NCBI GenBank assembly: GCA_903924855.1
Contig: CAIYCW010000044.1
Coordinates: 1-64,000 of the forward strand
From: an uncultured Rhodospirillales bacterium
GTDB lineage: Bacteria > Pseudomonadota > Alphaproteobacteria > Acetobacterales > Acetobacteraceae
Direction: 5' to 3'
DNA length: 64,000 nucleotides
The notes beneath the pieces are model-generated. The model saw nothing but the letters and a program-made list of their open reading frames with translations. It searched no databases and had not been told where the DNA came from. How positions within the stretch are numbered: position 1 is the first letter of the stretch; each line of letters opens with the position of its first letter. This document shows positions 1-9,274 of this stretch, in pieces. A program made the translations under genes and the position numbers.

Positions 1-996
1 ACGCTGGCCGGCTCGCTGCTGATGCTGCTGGCGCTGCTTGCCATGTGGAACTACGCGGGCTCCACGGATGTGAGCGTGCTGATGCATACGACCTTCCCGC
101 CCGCCATGCAGACCTGGCTGTTCCTGGCCTTCTTCGCCTCCTTTGCGGTGAAGGTGCCGATGTGGCCGGTGCACACCTGGCTGCCGGACGCCCACGTGGA
201 AGCCCCCACCGCAGGCTCGGTCATCCTCGCCGGCGTGCTGCTGAAGATGGGGGCCTATGGCTTCCTGCGCTTCTCGGTGCCGATGCTGCCGCAGGCCGCC
301 GCCGAATTCGCGCCTTTGGTGTTCGCGCTCTCGGTGATCGCCGTCATCTACACCTCGCTGGTGGCGCTGGCGCAGAAGGACATGAAAAAGCTGATCGCCT
401 ATTCCTCCGTCGCCCATATGGGGATCGTTACGATCGGCATCTTCACCTTCAACGCCCAGGGCCTGTCGGGCGCGCTGTTCCAGATGCTCTCGCACGGCGT
501 GGTGGCGGGCGCGCTCTTTCTGTGCGTCGGCGTGGTCTATGACCGCATCCACACCCGCGAGATCGTCCGCTACGGCGGGCTCGCCAAGCGCATGCCGTCC
601 TACGCGCTGGTGTTCATGCTGTTCACCATGGCCAGCATCGGCCTGCCCGGCACGGCCGGCTTTGCCGGTGAGATCCTGGTGCTCATCGGCTCGTTCAAGG
701 TCAATATCTGGCTCGCCTTCCTGGGCGGCACCGGCATGATCCTGGGCGCCTGCTACGCGCTCTATCTCTATCGCCGCATCATCTTCGGCAGCCTCACCCA
801 TGCCGATCTGAAAATGATCCTCGATCTGTCGCCGCGCGAGATCCTGATCTTCGCGCCGCTGGTCGTGCTCACGCTGTGGATGGGTGTCTACCCGTCCAGC
901 TTCACCGACTTCTTTGACGCCACCGTGGGCGCCATGGTCGACCATCATCAGGCGGCGCTTGCCGCCACCACCAAGCTTGCCGGGGTTCTGCGCTGA
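1..996 (+). CDS. nuoM: NADH-quinone oxidoreductase subunit M (5' truncated by window)
   Basis: This is the C-terminal two thirds of a proton-pumping membrane subunit of respiratory complex I; the reading frame is open from base 1, so the true start lies upstream. The translation is a chain of hydrophobic helices and carries the family stretch [15 protein letters not shown], the buried-lysine helix [12 protein letters not shown], and [16 protein letters not shown], all typical of the antiporter-like NuoM fold. The stop TGA shares its last base with the ATG of nuoN (TGATG), so the two are translationally coupled at the end of a nuo operon. Identity is secure from the motifs and the neighbour. 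Confidence 0.97.
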   Translation, partial: TLAGSLLMLLALLAMWNYAGSTDVSVLMHTTFPPAMQTWLFLAFFASFAVKVPMWPVHTWLPDAHVEAPTAGSVILAGVLLKMGAYGFLRFSVPMLPQAAAEFAPLVFALSVIAVIYTSLVALAQKDMKKLIAYSSVAHMGIVTIGIFTFNAQGLSGALFQMLSHGVVAGALFLCVGVVYDRIHTREIVRYGGLAKRMPSYALVFMLFTMASIGLPGTAGFAGEILVLIGSFKVNIWLAFLGGTGMILGACYALYLYRRIIFGSLTHADLKMILDLSPREILIFAPLVVLTLWMGVYPSSFTDFFDATVGAMVDHHQAALAATTKLAGVLR

Positions 997-2417
997 TGAA
1001 CTGGACAATCGCGATCCCTGAGATCGTGCTGGCCCTGCTGGGCATGGCGATCCTCATTTTCGGCGTTCTGCGCAAGCAGGACAGTTTCCACCTCTGCTCG
1101 ATGCTGACCATCGGCGCCTTCGTGGTGACGGCGGCCCTGCTGCTCGGCGGTGACAGCGGGCTTGGCTATCACGGCCAGTTCCAGGCCGATCCCTATGCGC
1201 TGTTCGTAAAGCTTCTGGTGCTGGCGGCTTCGGCGCTGGGCATCATCATCTCGCTCGACTTCAACGAGCATGAGAACCTCAAGCGCTTCGAATTCCCGGT
1301 GCTCATCCTCTACGCCACGATCGGCATGATGGTGATGGCGTCATCGTCCAACCTGATGTCGCTCTATATGGGCGTGGAGCTGAACTCGCTGGCCATCTAC
1401 GTGCTGGCGGCCTTCGCGCGCGATGATCTGCGCAGCTCGGAAGCCGGGCTGAAATACTTCGTGCTCGGCGCCCTGGCCTCGGGCCTGCTGCTCTATGGCA
1501 TCTCGCTGGTCTATGGCTTCACCGGCAGCACCGGCTTCGCCCAGATCGCCTCGGTCCTGGCGGACCCGTCCAAGGTCTCGCAGGGCCTGGTCGTGGGCGT
1601 GGTGTTCATGGTCTGCGGCCTGGCCTTCAAGGTCTCCGCCGTGCCGTTCCATATGTGGACGCCGGACGTCTACGAAGGCGCTCCCACCCCGGTCACCGCC
1701 TTCATGGCCTCGGCGCCCAAGATCGCCGCCATGGCGCTGTTCGCCCGCGTGATGACCTCGCCCTTCGGCCATCTGCTGGCACAATGGCAGAGCGTGCTGG
1801 TGCTGATCTCGATCTTCTCGATGATCCTGGGCGCCTTCGCCGCCATGGGCCAGGGCAACATCAAGCGCCTGATGGCGTATTCCTCGATCGGCCATATGGG
1901 CTATCTGCTGGTGGGCTTGGCCGCCGGCACGCAGATCGGGCTGCGCGGCATCCTCGTCTATATGGTCAGCTACGTGTTCACCAATGCCGGCATGTTCGCC
2001 TGCATCACCGGCATGCGCCGCGGCGGCCGCGCGGTGGAGCGCATCGCCGATCTGGGGGGCCTGTCCAAGACCGATCCGGGCATGGCCGCGGCGCTCACCA
2101 TCTTCCTGTTCTCGATGGCCGGCATCCCGCCCTTCGCGGGTTTCATCGGCAAGTATTTCGTCTTCGTCGCCGCGGTGAATTCAGGCCTTTGGACGCTGGC
2201 GCTGCTTGGCATGGCGGCCTCGGCGGTCAGCGCCTTCTATTACATCCGCATCATCAAGGTGATGTATTTCGACGCCGCAGCACCCGCATTCGATGCGCGC
2301 CCTGCGTCGATCTCCATCGTGGCGGGGCTGGGGGCCGTGTTCACCACCGTGTTCTTCATCTTCCCGGCCGGCGTCATCTCGGCGGCCGAGGCAGCGTCGA
2401 AGGCGATCTTCGGTTGA
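996..2417 (+). CDS. nuoN: NADH-quinone oxidoreductase subunit N
   Basis: Antiporter-like subunit of complex I in the cytoplasmic membrane, normally the last nuo gene, as here. The 473 residues are of normal length and form about 14 hydrophobic segments. Conserved points include Glu129 in GVELNSLA, Lys153 in EAGLKYFVLGALASG, and Lys212 in the block FKVSAVPFHMWTPDVYEGAP (residues 211-230), which belong to the family's charged proton path. The ATG overlaps the nuoM stop by one base. The next gene, birA, starts with a TTG that overlaps this stop codon. Confidence 0.97.
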   Translation: MNWTIAIPEIVLALLGMAILIFGVLRKQDSFHLCSMLTIGAFVVTAALLLGGDSGLGYHGQFQADPYALFVKLLVLAASALGIIISLDFNEHENLKRFEFPVLILYATIGMMVMASSSNLMSLYMGVELNSLAIYVLAAFARDDLRSSEAGLKYFVLGALASGLLLYGISLVYGFTGSTGFAQIASVLADPSKVSQGLVVGVVFMVCGLAFKVSAVPFHMWTPDVYEGAPTPVTAFMASAPKIAAMALFARVMTSPFGHLLAQWQSVLVLISIFSMILGAFAAMGQGNIKRLMAYSSIGHMGYLLVGLAAGTQIGLRGILVYMVSYVFTNAGMFACITGMRRGGRAVERIADLGGLSKTDPGMAAALTIFLFSMAGIPPFAGFIGKYFVFVAAVNSGLWTLALLGMAASAVSAFYYIRIIKVMYFDAAAPAFDARPASISIVAGLGAVFTTVFFIFPAGVISAAEAASKAIFG

Positions 2418-3169
2418 CAGGCCCGGCCGCCTTCTGGCGGCTGCACAGCTTCGAGACCCTGGGCTCCACCTCCGATCTCTGCCGCGATCTGGCGCGGCAG
2501 GGCGAGCCGGAAGGCTATGCCGTGATGGCGCGCCGGCAGACCGCGGGGCGTGGCAGCCGGGGGCGGGACTGGGTCTCGGCCCCCGGCAATCTGTTCCTCT
2601 CCTGCCTGCTGCGCCCGGCCGATCGGCCGCGTGACGCAGGGCTCTGGGCGTTGCTGGCTGGTGTCGCGGTGGCGGAGTGCCTGGCCAGTGCCGATGTGAA
2701 GCTGAAATGGCCCAACGACATCCTGCACCGCGGCGCCAAGCTGGGCGGCATTCTGGTCGAGACCGAACTGCGCACCAACGCCGTGCTGGACTATCTGGTG
2801 ATCGGCATCGGCCTCAATCTCGGCTCGGCCCCTGATCTGGCCGATCGCAGCGTCGCCTCGCTGGAGGGGCGCATTTCACCCGAGCAACTGGCGCCCCGTC
2901 TGCTGGACCGGATCAACCATTGGCGCCAGGTGCGCATGCTGGAAGATTGGCGGCCGATCCGCGAGGCCTGGCTGTCCCACGCGCTGCCCGTCGGCACCGC
3001 CATGACGCTGCGCCGGGGCGAGCTTCTGGTGGGCGGCGATTTCGCGGGCCTTGCCGAGGATGGCAGCCTGTTGCTTCAAACCGCCGGTCGCGTGCACGCT
3101 TTCTCCACCGGCGAGATCTGGCTGCAACCACGACAAGGACCGGACGGGCAGGAGACGACGCAATGCTGA
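2414..3169 (+). CDS. birA: Biotin--[acetyl-CoA-carboxylase] ligase
   Basis: Activates biotin with ATP to biotinyl-5'-AMP and attaches it to the carboxyl carrier protein. The 251-residue protein shows the adenylate-binding loop [14 protein letters not shown] (about 40-53), KWPND (98-102) and KLGGILVE (109-116). There is no N-terminal helix-turn-helix, so it is a monofunctional ligase and not a biotin-operon repressor. I chose the TTG at 2414 because it overlaps the nuoN stop (TTGA) and gives a normal family N terminus; no in-frame ATG is suitably placed. Its end overlaps the coaX start by 7 bases. The nuoN-birA-coaX order is common in alphaproteobacteria. Confidence 0.9.
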   Translation: MTGPAAFWRLHSFETLGSTSDLCRDLARQGEPEGYAVMARRQTAGRGSRGRDWVSAPGNLFLSCLLRPADRPRDAGLWALLAGVAVAECLASADVKLKWPNDILHRGAKLGGILVETELRTNAVLDYLVIGIGLNLGSAPDLADRSVASLEGRISPEQLAPRLLDRINHWRQVRMLEDWRPIREAWLSHALPVGTAMTLRRGELLVGGDFAGLAEDGSLLLQTAGRVHAFSTGEIWLQPRQGPDGQETTQC

Positions 3170-3972
3170 TGGTGGTGGATGCCGGGAACACGAATATCGT
3201 CTTCGCCGTGCATGACGGGGAGGGCTGGGTCGGCACCTGGCGCATCGCCACCTCCGACCAGCGCACCTCCGACGAATACGCCGTCTGGCTGCTGACATTG
3301 TTCAGCATCGCGGGCCTCAAACCCACCCAGATCGAGCGCGCGGTGATCGGCACTGTGGTGCCGGCAGCGCTGTATCATCTGCGCCGTCTGTGCCGCGATT
3401 ACTTCCAGGTGGAACCGCTGGTCGCGCGCGCAGCCCTCGATTGGGGATTCGACATCCGCATCGACAATCCGGACGAGGTGGGGGCCGATCGTCTGTTGAA
3501 TTCGCTGGCCGCCCATCAGGCCTATGGCGGCCCGCTGGTGGTGATCGATTTCGGCACCGCCACCACGTTCGACGTGGTCGATGCCGATGGCGCCTATCTG
3601 GGCGGCATCATCGCACCCGGCATCAACCTCTCCATCGAGGCGCTGCACAAGGCCGCCGCCCGCCTGCCGCGCATCGGCATCGGCCGGCCGCAGGCGGTGA
3701 TCGGCCGCTCCACCGTGCCAGCCATGCAATCCGGCGTGTACTGGGGCTATGTTGGCCTGATCGAAGGGCTGGTTGCGCGCATCCAGGCGGAATATGGTGC
3801 GGGTCTCAAGGTGATTGCCACCGGTGGCCTCGCACCATTGCTGGCTGAAGGCACGGTTGTCATCGAGCGGGTCGATCCGGATCTCACGCTTGATGGCCTG
3901 CGTCTGTTGGCGTTGCGCAATCCAAGCCCCACATTGCCCAAAGAACGTGGCCGACTGGCCGAAAGCGACTGA
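3163..3972 (+). CDS. coaX: Type III pantothenate kinase
   Basis: First step of coenzyme A synthesis: phosphorylates pantothenate with ATP. The ASKHA-fold signatures are visible: the phosphate loop DAGNTN at residues 6-11, GADR at 107-110 with the catalytic Asp, and [15 protein letters not shown] in the middle. The length (269 residues) is normal. The ATG at 3163 precedes [11 protein letters not shown] directly and lies inside the end of birA, implying coupling. The 3' end carries an Arg/Pro-rich tail. It precedes rnj by 44 bases. Confidence 0.94.
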   Translation: MLMVVDAGNTNIVFAVHDGEGWVGTWRIATSDQRTSDEYAVWLLTLFSIAGLKPTQIERAVIGTVVPAALYHLRRLCRDYFQVEPLVARAALDWGFDIRIDNPDEVGADRLLNSLAAHQAYGGPLVVIDFGTATTFDVVDADGAYLGGIIAPGINLSIEALHKAAARLPRIGIGRPQAVIGRSTVPAMQSGVYWGYVGLIEGLVARIQAEYGAGLKVIATGGLAPLLAEGTVVIERVDPDLTLDGLRLLALRNPSPTLPKERGRLAESD

Positions 3973-4016
3973 CAAGGCCGAAACAGCGGCCTTCCCTGTG
4001 AACAAGAAAGTGGAAG

Positions 4017-5663
4017 ATGAATTTTATCGGTGATGATCTGGCGTTCCTGCCGTTGGGCGGAACGGGCGAGATCGGCATGAATCTCAACCTCTACCGCACC
4101 GGCGGCCAGTATCTGGCGATCGATTGCGGCATCGGCTTCGGCGGCTCGGAGCATCCCGAGGTCGAGATCATGATGCCCGATCCGGCCTATATCGCCGAGC
4201 GGCGGGACCGGCTGCTGGCGCTGGTGATCACCCATGCGCATGAGGACCATATCGGCGCCGTCGCCTGGCTCTGGCGCCAGCTGCGCTGCCCGATCGTGGC
4301 AACCCCGTTCGCCGCCACCGTGCTGCGCCGCAAGCTGGGCGAGGTCGGGCTGCAGACCGAAGCGAAGATCACCGTGGTGCAGCCCGGCGGTGCCTTCACC
4401 GTGGGGCCCTTCGCGCTGCAATATATCCGCATGGCGCATTCCATCCCGGAAAGTCAGGCCCTGGTTATCCGCACCAAGGCCGGCATCGTGCTGCACACCG
4501 GGGATTGGAAGATCGACGCCGAACCCCTGCTCGGGCCACGCACAGACGAGGCGGCGCTGCAGGCGCTCGGCGATGAGGGCGTGCTAGCCATGGTGTGCGA
4601 CAGCACCAACGCCATGGTGGAAGGCGATTCCGGCTCGGAGGGTGATGTCCGCCGCAGCCTGTCTGACCTGATCCGCGGCCTGCGCGGCCGTGTGGCGGTG
4701 ACATGCTTTGCCTCCAACGTCGCCCGCTTCGAATCGATCGCCCTGGCCGCACGCGACGCCGGGCGCAGCGTGGCGCTTGTGGGCCGCTCGCTGCGCAATA
4801 TGGATGCGGCGGCGCGCGAATGCGGCTACCTCAAGGGCATCCCGCCCTTCCTGTCCGAGGACGACACCCAGGACATCCATGACGATCATCTGCTGATGAT
4901 CTGCACCGGCAGCCAGGGCGAGCCCCGCTCGGCTTTGGCCCGCATCGCCGCCGACCAGCATCCGCGCATCTCGCTGGGGGAGGGCGACACGGTCATCTTC
5001 TCCAGCCGGATGATCCCGGGCAATGAGCGCGCCATCGGCACCGTGCAGGACAATCTGGTGCGCCGCGGCGTGAAGCTGATCACCGACAAGGATCATCTCA
5101 CCCATGTCTCCGGCCATCCGGCGCGCGACGAGCTGAAGCGCCTCTATCGCCTTGTGCGGCCGAAATACGCCGTGCCGGTGCATGGCGAATGGCGCCATCT
5201 GACGGCGCATGCGGCCCTTGCCCAGGAGATGCAGGTCAAGCCGTATCTGCTGGAGGATGGCGACGTGCTGAGCCTCGCCCCCGGCGTGCCGGAGGTGATC
5301 GATTCCGCTCAGGTCGGCAAGCTGGTGCTGGATGGCGCGCGGCTGGTGCCGCTGCAGGGCGGCGTGATGGCCGCACGCCGGCGCATTCTGTTCAACGGTG
5401 TCGCCATCGCCTCGCTGGCGGTGGACCAGGAAGGACGGGTCCGCGGTCAGGCGAAGATCAGCGCACCTGGCCTGTACGACACCGAGGATGCCGAGCTTGC
5501 GGTGGTGGCCGGCGAACTGGGCAAGGCGATCAACGAGCTTGCCGCCAATGTCCGCCGTGATGACGCGCTGCTGACGGAGGCCGCGAAATCGGCGCTGCGG
5601 CGGTCCCTTGGCCGGCGGATGCAGAAGCGTCCGATGGTCGATGTGCATCTGATCCGGGTCTAA
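4017..5663 (+). CDS. rnj: Ribonuclease J
   Basis: Metallo-beta-lactamase/beta-CASP ribonuclease with 5'-3' exo- and endonuclease activity in rRNA and mRNA processing. The zinc-binding motif HAHEDHIG is at residues 73-80, and LHTGDWKID supplies a further metal ligand. The beta-CASP part holds CTGSQGEPRSAL, and the later HVSGHP box is present. At 548 residues the length is normal. The start is the ATG at 4017; it has only a weak purine stretch (GGAAG) immediately upstream. The gene is cotranscribed with coaX upstream and a small membrane protein 6 bases downstream, a widespread alphaproteobacterial arrangement. Confidence 0.93.
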   Translation: MNFIGDDLAFLPLGGTGEIGMNLNLYRTGGQYLAIDCGIGFGGSEHPEVEIMMPDPAYIAERRDRLLALVITHAHEDHIGAVAWLWRQLRCPIVATPFAATVLRRKLGEVGLQTEAKITVVQPGGAFTVGPFALQYIRMAHSIPESQALVIRTKAGIVLHTGDWKIDAEPLLGPRTDEAALQALGDEGVLAMVCDSTNAMVEGDSGSEGDVRRSLSDLIRGLRGRVAVTCFASNVARFESIALAARDAGRSVALVGRSLRNMDAAARECGYLKGIPPFLSEDDTQDIHDDHLLMICTGSQGEPRSALARIAADQHPRISLGEGDTVIFSSRMIPGNERAIGTVQDNLVRRGVKLITDKDHLTHVSGHPARDELKRLYRLVRPKYAVPVHGEWRHLTAHAALAQEMQVKPYLLEDGDVLSLAPGVPEVIDSAQVGKLVLDGARLVPLQGGVMAARRRILFNGVAIASLAVDQEGRVRGQAKISAPGLYDTEDAELAVVAGELGKAINELAANVRRDDALLTEAAKSALRRSLGRRMQKRPMVDVHLIRV

Positions 5664-5669
5664 CAGACA

Positions 5670-5939
5670 ATGCTGGGGATCAACTGGTTCACCGCCGTGG
5701 TGCTCTACATCATCGTCTGGTGGACGGTGCTGTTCGCGGTGCTGCCATTCGGCACCAAGCCGGTCGCGGAACCGGATCAGGCCACGGGCTGGCGCGGTGC
5801 GCCGGCCCAGCCTCGCATCGGACGCAAGATTCTCTGGACGACCCTGGTTGCCACGCTGGTGTGGGCGGTGATCATGGGTGTGCAGGCCAGCGGATTGATC
5901 AGTTTTCGCAGCGGTTGGCTGTCTTTGCCCGATCAATAG
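5670..5939 (+). CDS. DUF1467 family small membrane protein
   Basis: An 89-residue protein with two hydrophobic segments (about residues 7-25 and 53-77) separated by the conserved-looking stretch PFGTKPVAEPDQATGWRGAP. This matches the DUF1467 family of alphaproteobacteria, often found between rnj and proS as here. Function is unknown. It starts 6 bases after the rnj stop, so it is probably expressed with it and sits in the cytoplasmic membrane. Confidence 0.85.
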   Translation: MLGINWFTAVVLYIIVWWTVLFAVLPFGTKPVAEPDQATGWRGAPAQPRIGRKILWTTLVATLVWAVIMGVQASGLISFRSGWLSLPDQ

Positions 5940-6057
5940 GCAATTGCATGTATACGCTGCGGCTCTGTCTGAAATTTACGCAGTTTTAGCAATTTCGTGC
6001 CAAAAAAAGTGCACGGTTGCTGCTTTTATCGTGGACGTTGCCACGGTTACTCATGCA

Positions 6058-6159
6058 ATCTTCACGACAGGAACAGGCATTGCCTCTTCCTGCCGTGTGA
6101 CTGGCGTTTCCTCCCTAAACTTGGCCCGTTGTGCCTTACCGGCACGCGGGCCTTTTTTT
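6058..6159 (+). ncRNA. suhB/MmgR (alpha-r8) family small RNA candidate
   Basis: The segment folds as two hairpins around a single-stranded linker. Hairpin one is 6063-6097, with CACG and CAGGAA arms closing on TTCCTG and CGTG and an inner AGGCA/TGCCT pairing. The linker holds TTTCCTCCCT at 6107-6116, an anti-Shine-Dalgarno-like decamer that I recall as the signature of the alphaproteobacterial MmgR (suhB, Rfam RF00519) family. Hairpin two is a strong intrinsic terminator, GGCCCG (6123) to CGGGCC (6152), followed by seven T. In Sinorhizobium MmgR limits polyhydroxybutyrate storage. The 5' end is not resolved from sequence alone. Confidence 0.75.
6123..6159 (+). terminator. Rho-independent terminator of the sRNA
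   Basis: GGCCCG at 6123-6128 pairs with CGGGCC at 6147-6152, and GTGCC pairs with GGCAC closer to the loop TTACC; a two-against-one internal bulge separates them. Seven T residues (6153-6159) follow directly. It terminates the sRNA candidate and possibly read-through from the rnj operon. Confidence 0.85.
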
Positions 6160-6452
6160 GTTAAACCGGCCTGACGCTGCTGTCACGCAATTTAATGCCA
6201 TATCTGACAGATTTTCGTGTTTTTCTTTCGTTGCCTTGTGCTGCGGCGCAGCAATCTTCTCATTCTGTCCGATTTCTCAGACACATTTTCGTGTGCGCGG
6301 CGATTTCGGCGTCAAAATTGCCTGACATCGTCGTGCGCCCGGCGCGGGGCAGGAAATGCCGGGTTCAGGTGGGGTGAGGCTAGCGAAGGTCCCGTCTTGC
6401 GCTTTATGGTCCGCCAGCCCTGATCTCCCGCCTGATTGGATGTTTTCGCACC

Positions 6453-7763
6453 ATGCGCCTGTCCCGCAGCCTGATCCCCACGCTCAAGGAAACCCCGTCC
6501 GAGGCGCAGATCGCCTCGCACCGGCTGATGCTGCGCGCTGGCCTGGTGCGCCAGACCGCATCGGGCATCTATGCCTGGCTGCCCGCCGGCTGGAAGGTGC
6601 TGCAGAACATCGCCCGCATCGTGGCGGAGGAGCAGGAGGCGGTGGGCACCCAGGCGATGCTGATGCCCACCATCCAATCCGCCGATCTCTGGCGCCAATC
6701 CGGCCGCTACGACGCCTATGGCCCGGAGATGCTGCGCATCACCGACCGTCACCAGCGCGAACTGCTCTACGGGCCCACCAATGAGGAGATGCTGACGGAT
6801 CTCGTCCGCTCCGGCCTGAAATCCTATCGCGACCTGCCGCAGATGCTGTTCCACATCCAGTGGAAGTTCCGCGACGAGGTGCGCCCGCGCTTCGGCGTCA
6901 TGCGCGGCCGCGAATTCCTGATGAAGGACGCCTATTCCTTCGATCTGGACTACGACGGCGCCGTGATCAGCTACCGCAAGCAGATGCTGGCCTATATGCG
7001 CACCTTCCAGCGCCTTGGCCTGAAGGCGATCCCGATGGTGGCGGACACGGGGCCCATCGGCGGCAATCTCAGCCATGAATTCATCGTCCTCGCCCCCACC
7101 GGCGAATCGGGCGTGTTCTTCGACGCGGCCTTCGAGGAGATCGACTGGGAGAAGGCGAGCTTTGATTCGGAAAGCCCGGCCGACCTGGAGCGCTTCTTCC
7201 AGCTCGCAACCGAAGCCTACGCCGCAACAGACGAAAAGCACGACGAAGCCGAATGGGCCAAGGTGCCGGCCGATCGCAAGCGCGAGGGGCGGGGGATCGA
7301 GGTCGGCCACATCTTCTATTTCGGCACCAAATACTCCGAACCGATGGGCCTCACCGTCTCCGGCCGCGACGGTGCTGCGGTGGTCCCGCACATGGGCAGC
7401 TACGGTGTGGGCGTCTCCCGCCTGGCGGGTGCCATCATAGAGGCCTCCCACGACGACGCCGGCATCATCTGGCCCGACAGCGTGGCCCCGTTCCCCGCCG
7501 TCATCGTCAACCTCAAACCCGGCGACGAAGCCTGTGACGCGCTGTGCGAACAGGCCTATGCGGCGTTCAAGGGCAAGGCGCTCTATGACGATCGTGAGGA
7601 ACGCGCCGGCGCCAAATTCGCCGATGCCGACCTCATGGGCCACCCCTGGCAGATCGTGGTCGGCCCCCGCGGCGCCAAGACCGGCATGGTCGAGCTGAAA
7701 CGCCGCGCCACCGGCGAGAAGGTCGAACTGTCGCTCGCGGACGCGCTCGCCAAGATCGGCTGA
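6453..7763 (+). CDS. proS: Prolyl-tRNA synthetase (short alphaproteobacterial type)
   Basis: Charges tRNA-Pro with proline. The 436-residue length matches the short ProS of alphaproteobacteria, which lacks the INS editing insertion of the E. coli enzyme. Class II motifs are clear: GPTNEEM (108-113), motif 2 [20 protein letters not shown] (139-158), and motif 3 with [14 protein letters not shown] near residue 320. A C-terminal anticodon-binding domain follows (VIVNLKP to the end). The start ATG at 6453 gives [13 protein letters not shown], normal for the family. Confidence 0.96.
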   Translation: MRLSRSLIPTLKETPSEAQIASHRLMLRAGLVRQTASGIYAWLPAGWKVLQNIARIVAEEQEAVGTQAMLMPTIQSADLWRQSGRYDAYGPEMLRITDRHQRELLYGPTNEEMLTDLVRSGLKSYRDLPQMLFHIQWKFRDEVRPRFGVMRGREFLMKDAYSFDLDYDGAVISYRKQMLAYMRTFQRLGLKAIPMVADTGPIGGNLSHEFIVLAPTGESGVFFDAAFEEIDWEKASFDSESPADLERFFQLATEAYAATDEKHDEAEWAKVPADRKREGRGIEVGHIFYFGTKYSEPMGLTVSGRDGAAVVPHMGSYGVGVSRLAGAIIEASHDDAGIIWPDSVAPFPAVIVNLKPGDEACDALCEQAYAAFKGKALYDDREERAGAKFADADLMGHPWQIVVGPRGAKTGMVELKRRATGEKVELSLADALAKIG

Positions 7764-7768
7764 CCACA

Positions 7769-7789
7769 GGGCGGGTCCACGACCCGCCC
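7769..7789. repeat. Palindromic repeat, GGGTCCACGACCC family
   Basis: The palindrome GGGCGGGTCCACGACCCGCC lies just after the proS stop. The same core occurs as two inverted copies at 16643-16731. It probably belongs to a dispersed intergenic repeat family, and at this position it could also act as a weak transcription barrier. Confidence 0.75.
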
Positions 7790-7798
7790 ACCCTCACC

Positions 7799-7837
7799 GT
7801 CATTGCGAGGCCGCCAAAGGCGGCCGTGGCAATCCAT
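7799..7837. repeat. REP-like element, TCATTGCGAG...CAATCCA family
   Basis: The element begins GTCATTGCGAGG and ends GGCAATCCA, with an internal GGCCGCC/GGCGGCC hairpin. It is a divergent copy of the family seen at 33989-34074, 37641-37728 and 58833-58860. It lies in the gap between proS and the DUF29 gene. Confidence 0.7.
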
Positions 7838-7968
7838 CGCAGCCGAAGAATGCGATCTCCGATGGAGATGGACTGCCCGACCCATCGCGCGCGGCCGGCC
7901 GGGACGCGCCTGATACGCACTCCCCCGATCTTGCTGAAATGATCTGCGTGTTCCGCTATCCTCCCGGC

Positions 7969-8421
7969 ATGCGCGAAAACACCTCTCTCTATGATCACGA
8001 CTTCTACGCCTGGACGCGCGAACAGGCGCGTCTGCTGCGCGAAGGCCGTCTCTGCGATGCCGATATTGCCAATATCGCCGAGGAGATCGAAAGCATCGGC
8101 CGCGGCGAAAAGCGCGAGCTTGGCAGCCGGCTTATGGTGTTGCTGCAGCATCTGCTGAAATGGGAGCACCAGCCACAACGCCATGGCAGGTCGTGGGAGC
8201 TGACGATTGCCAACGCGCGCGACGATCTGGCCGATCTGCTGAAGGACAATCCGAGCCTCAAGCCTCTGCTGAGCGAGTTCATCGAAGCGTCCTACGCCCG
8301 CGCGCACCGCAATGCCGCCTCCGAAACCCGCCTGACGCTGAAGCGCTTGCCGGAGCACTGCCTGTGGCGCGTCGATCAGGTGATGGACGCGGCGTTCTGG
8401 CCTTGTGGCGAGGCGCTATAG
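7969..8421 (+). CDS. DUF29 domain-containing protein
   Basis: A 150-residue protein of the DUF29 family, function unknown, often multicopy in cyanobacteria and alphaproteobacteria. The family opening LYDHDFYAWTREQARLLREG is at residues 6-25, followed by the helical segment with NIAEEIESIGRGEKRELGSRL. I chose the ATG at 7969 because it places the family motif at the usual distance from the start; an ATG at 7939 is possible but adds ten unmatched residues. It stands alone between repeats. Confidence 0.85.
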   Translation: MRENTSLYDHDFYAWTREQARLLREGRLCDADIANIAEEIESIGRGEKRELGSRLMVLLQHLLKWEHQPQRHGRSWELTIANARDDLADLLKDNPSLKPLLSEFIEASYARAHRNAASETRLTLKRLPEHCLWRVDQVMDAAFWPCGEAL

Positions 8422-8460
8422 GTTGGGCTCGCTTACCGAGCCCAACCTATAGCCTCGTGG

Positions 8461-8976
8461 TCAACGAATTAACCGATATCTACCACGCGCGACGTGTTCG
8501 AAATACTTGCCATTTCCCTCCCTATAATTGTCTGAAGTTGGACAATGGGCCTCGATCGCCTGCCTAACGGTGGCTTCCAAGGACTTTGGTGTCGTCCGCC
8601 CAAAGTCACGCCGTAAGCGTTCGACGTCGATGTAGATGCGCGCAAGGTCAGCCTCGCCTCCATTGTTCAAAAGCGCTTGCCGAACGTCATCGACCCACCG
8701 AACTTTCCCCAGCAGGGGCGAATTCCGCCTTGATCCCATCTGCCCTTCCTCCGAATACCCTCTTTCCTCAACAGTTTCGTATGCTTTTTCCTCATTTGAC
8801 ACATCTGTTTTGGTCTCCTGCATGATATTAACCGCCGGCTCATGACGGCTCTGTGGGCCCATTTGCGCCACCAAAACCCGCCTAAGAATGGCATCCTCGT
8901 CCTCGTCACCGTCTTTCCAAACTGCCCAGATCTTGTGGATCACGTCTGGGCTGAGCAAAATTGGTCGTCGGCTCAT
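8461..8976 (-). CDS. Unrecognised protein with winged-helix-like C-terminal domain
   Basis: I do not recognise a named family. The 171 residues fall into an acidic N-terminal half (LLSPDVIHKIWAVWKDGDED) and a basic C-terminal half of about residues 90-171 with LARIYIDVERLRRDFGRT, SLEATVRQAIEAHC and a closing ARGRYRL. That pattern resembles the small winged-helix domains at the ends of some restriction enzymes and HARE-HTH proteins; this is inference. Base composition is visibly lower in GC than its neighbours, and its promoter side (8977-9060) is AT-rich, consistent with acquisition by transfer. Confidence 0.6.
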   Translation of the reverse strand: MSRRPILLSPDVIHKIWAVWKDGDEDEDAILRRVLVAQMGPQSRHEPAVNIMQETKTDVSNEEKAYETVEERGYSEEGQMGSRRNSPLLGKVRWVDDVRQALLNNGGEADLARIYIDVERLRRDFGRTTPKSLEATVRQAIEAHCPTSDNYREGNGKYFEHVARGRYRLIR

Positions 8977-9137
8977 ATCTCGTCCTCCGCTGTGACGCTA
9001 CATAATATATACGAATGGCGGCCGGAATCAAGGGCATTGTATAAGTTCAACTCGGACTGGCGCGCCCGCAGGCTCGGCGCGACCGCTGGGGTTGCATCCC
9101 GCGCCCGTCATTGCGACGAATGGAGGGCAAACCAGTC

Positions 9138-9219
9138 AGGCGGAAGAGCGAAGCGTCATCCGCCTTTCATCCCGCCGCACCAGGTGGCGGGTGACGGCTT
9201 CGCCTCTCCCGCCCTACGA
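9138..9219. repeat. Two imperfect palindromes upstream of lolC
   Basis: Two hairpins lie side by side: 9138-9165 (AGGCGGA ... TCCGCCT) and 9186-9213 (GGCGGG ... CCCGCC). Their loops carry AGCGAAGCGTCA and GTGACGGCTTCGCC, which are related in inverted orientation. The pattern matches dispersed intergenic repeats seen in many proteobacteria. The remainder of 8977-9274 holds the promoter side of the minus-strand gene and the lolC leader. Confidence 0.65.
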
Positions 9220-9274
9220 AACCTTATGCCGCCGCCCCCTTCGCCCCGCGCCAATTCCCCCCTATAACGCCCCC

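Larger units (their letters stand above)
5940..6452. other. AT-richer intergenic region before proS
   Basis: This 513-base gap is clearly lower in GC than its surroundings. It contains the sRNA candidate at about 6058-6159. The rest, 6160-6452, is probably the promoter and leader region of proS; I found no convincing coding frame or promoter consensus in it. The short open frames here lack ribosome sites and family resemblance. Confidence 0.6.
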
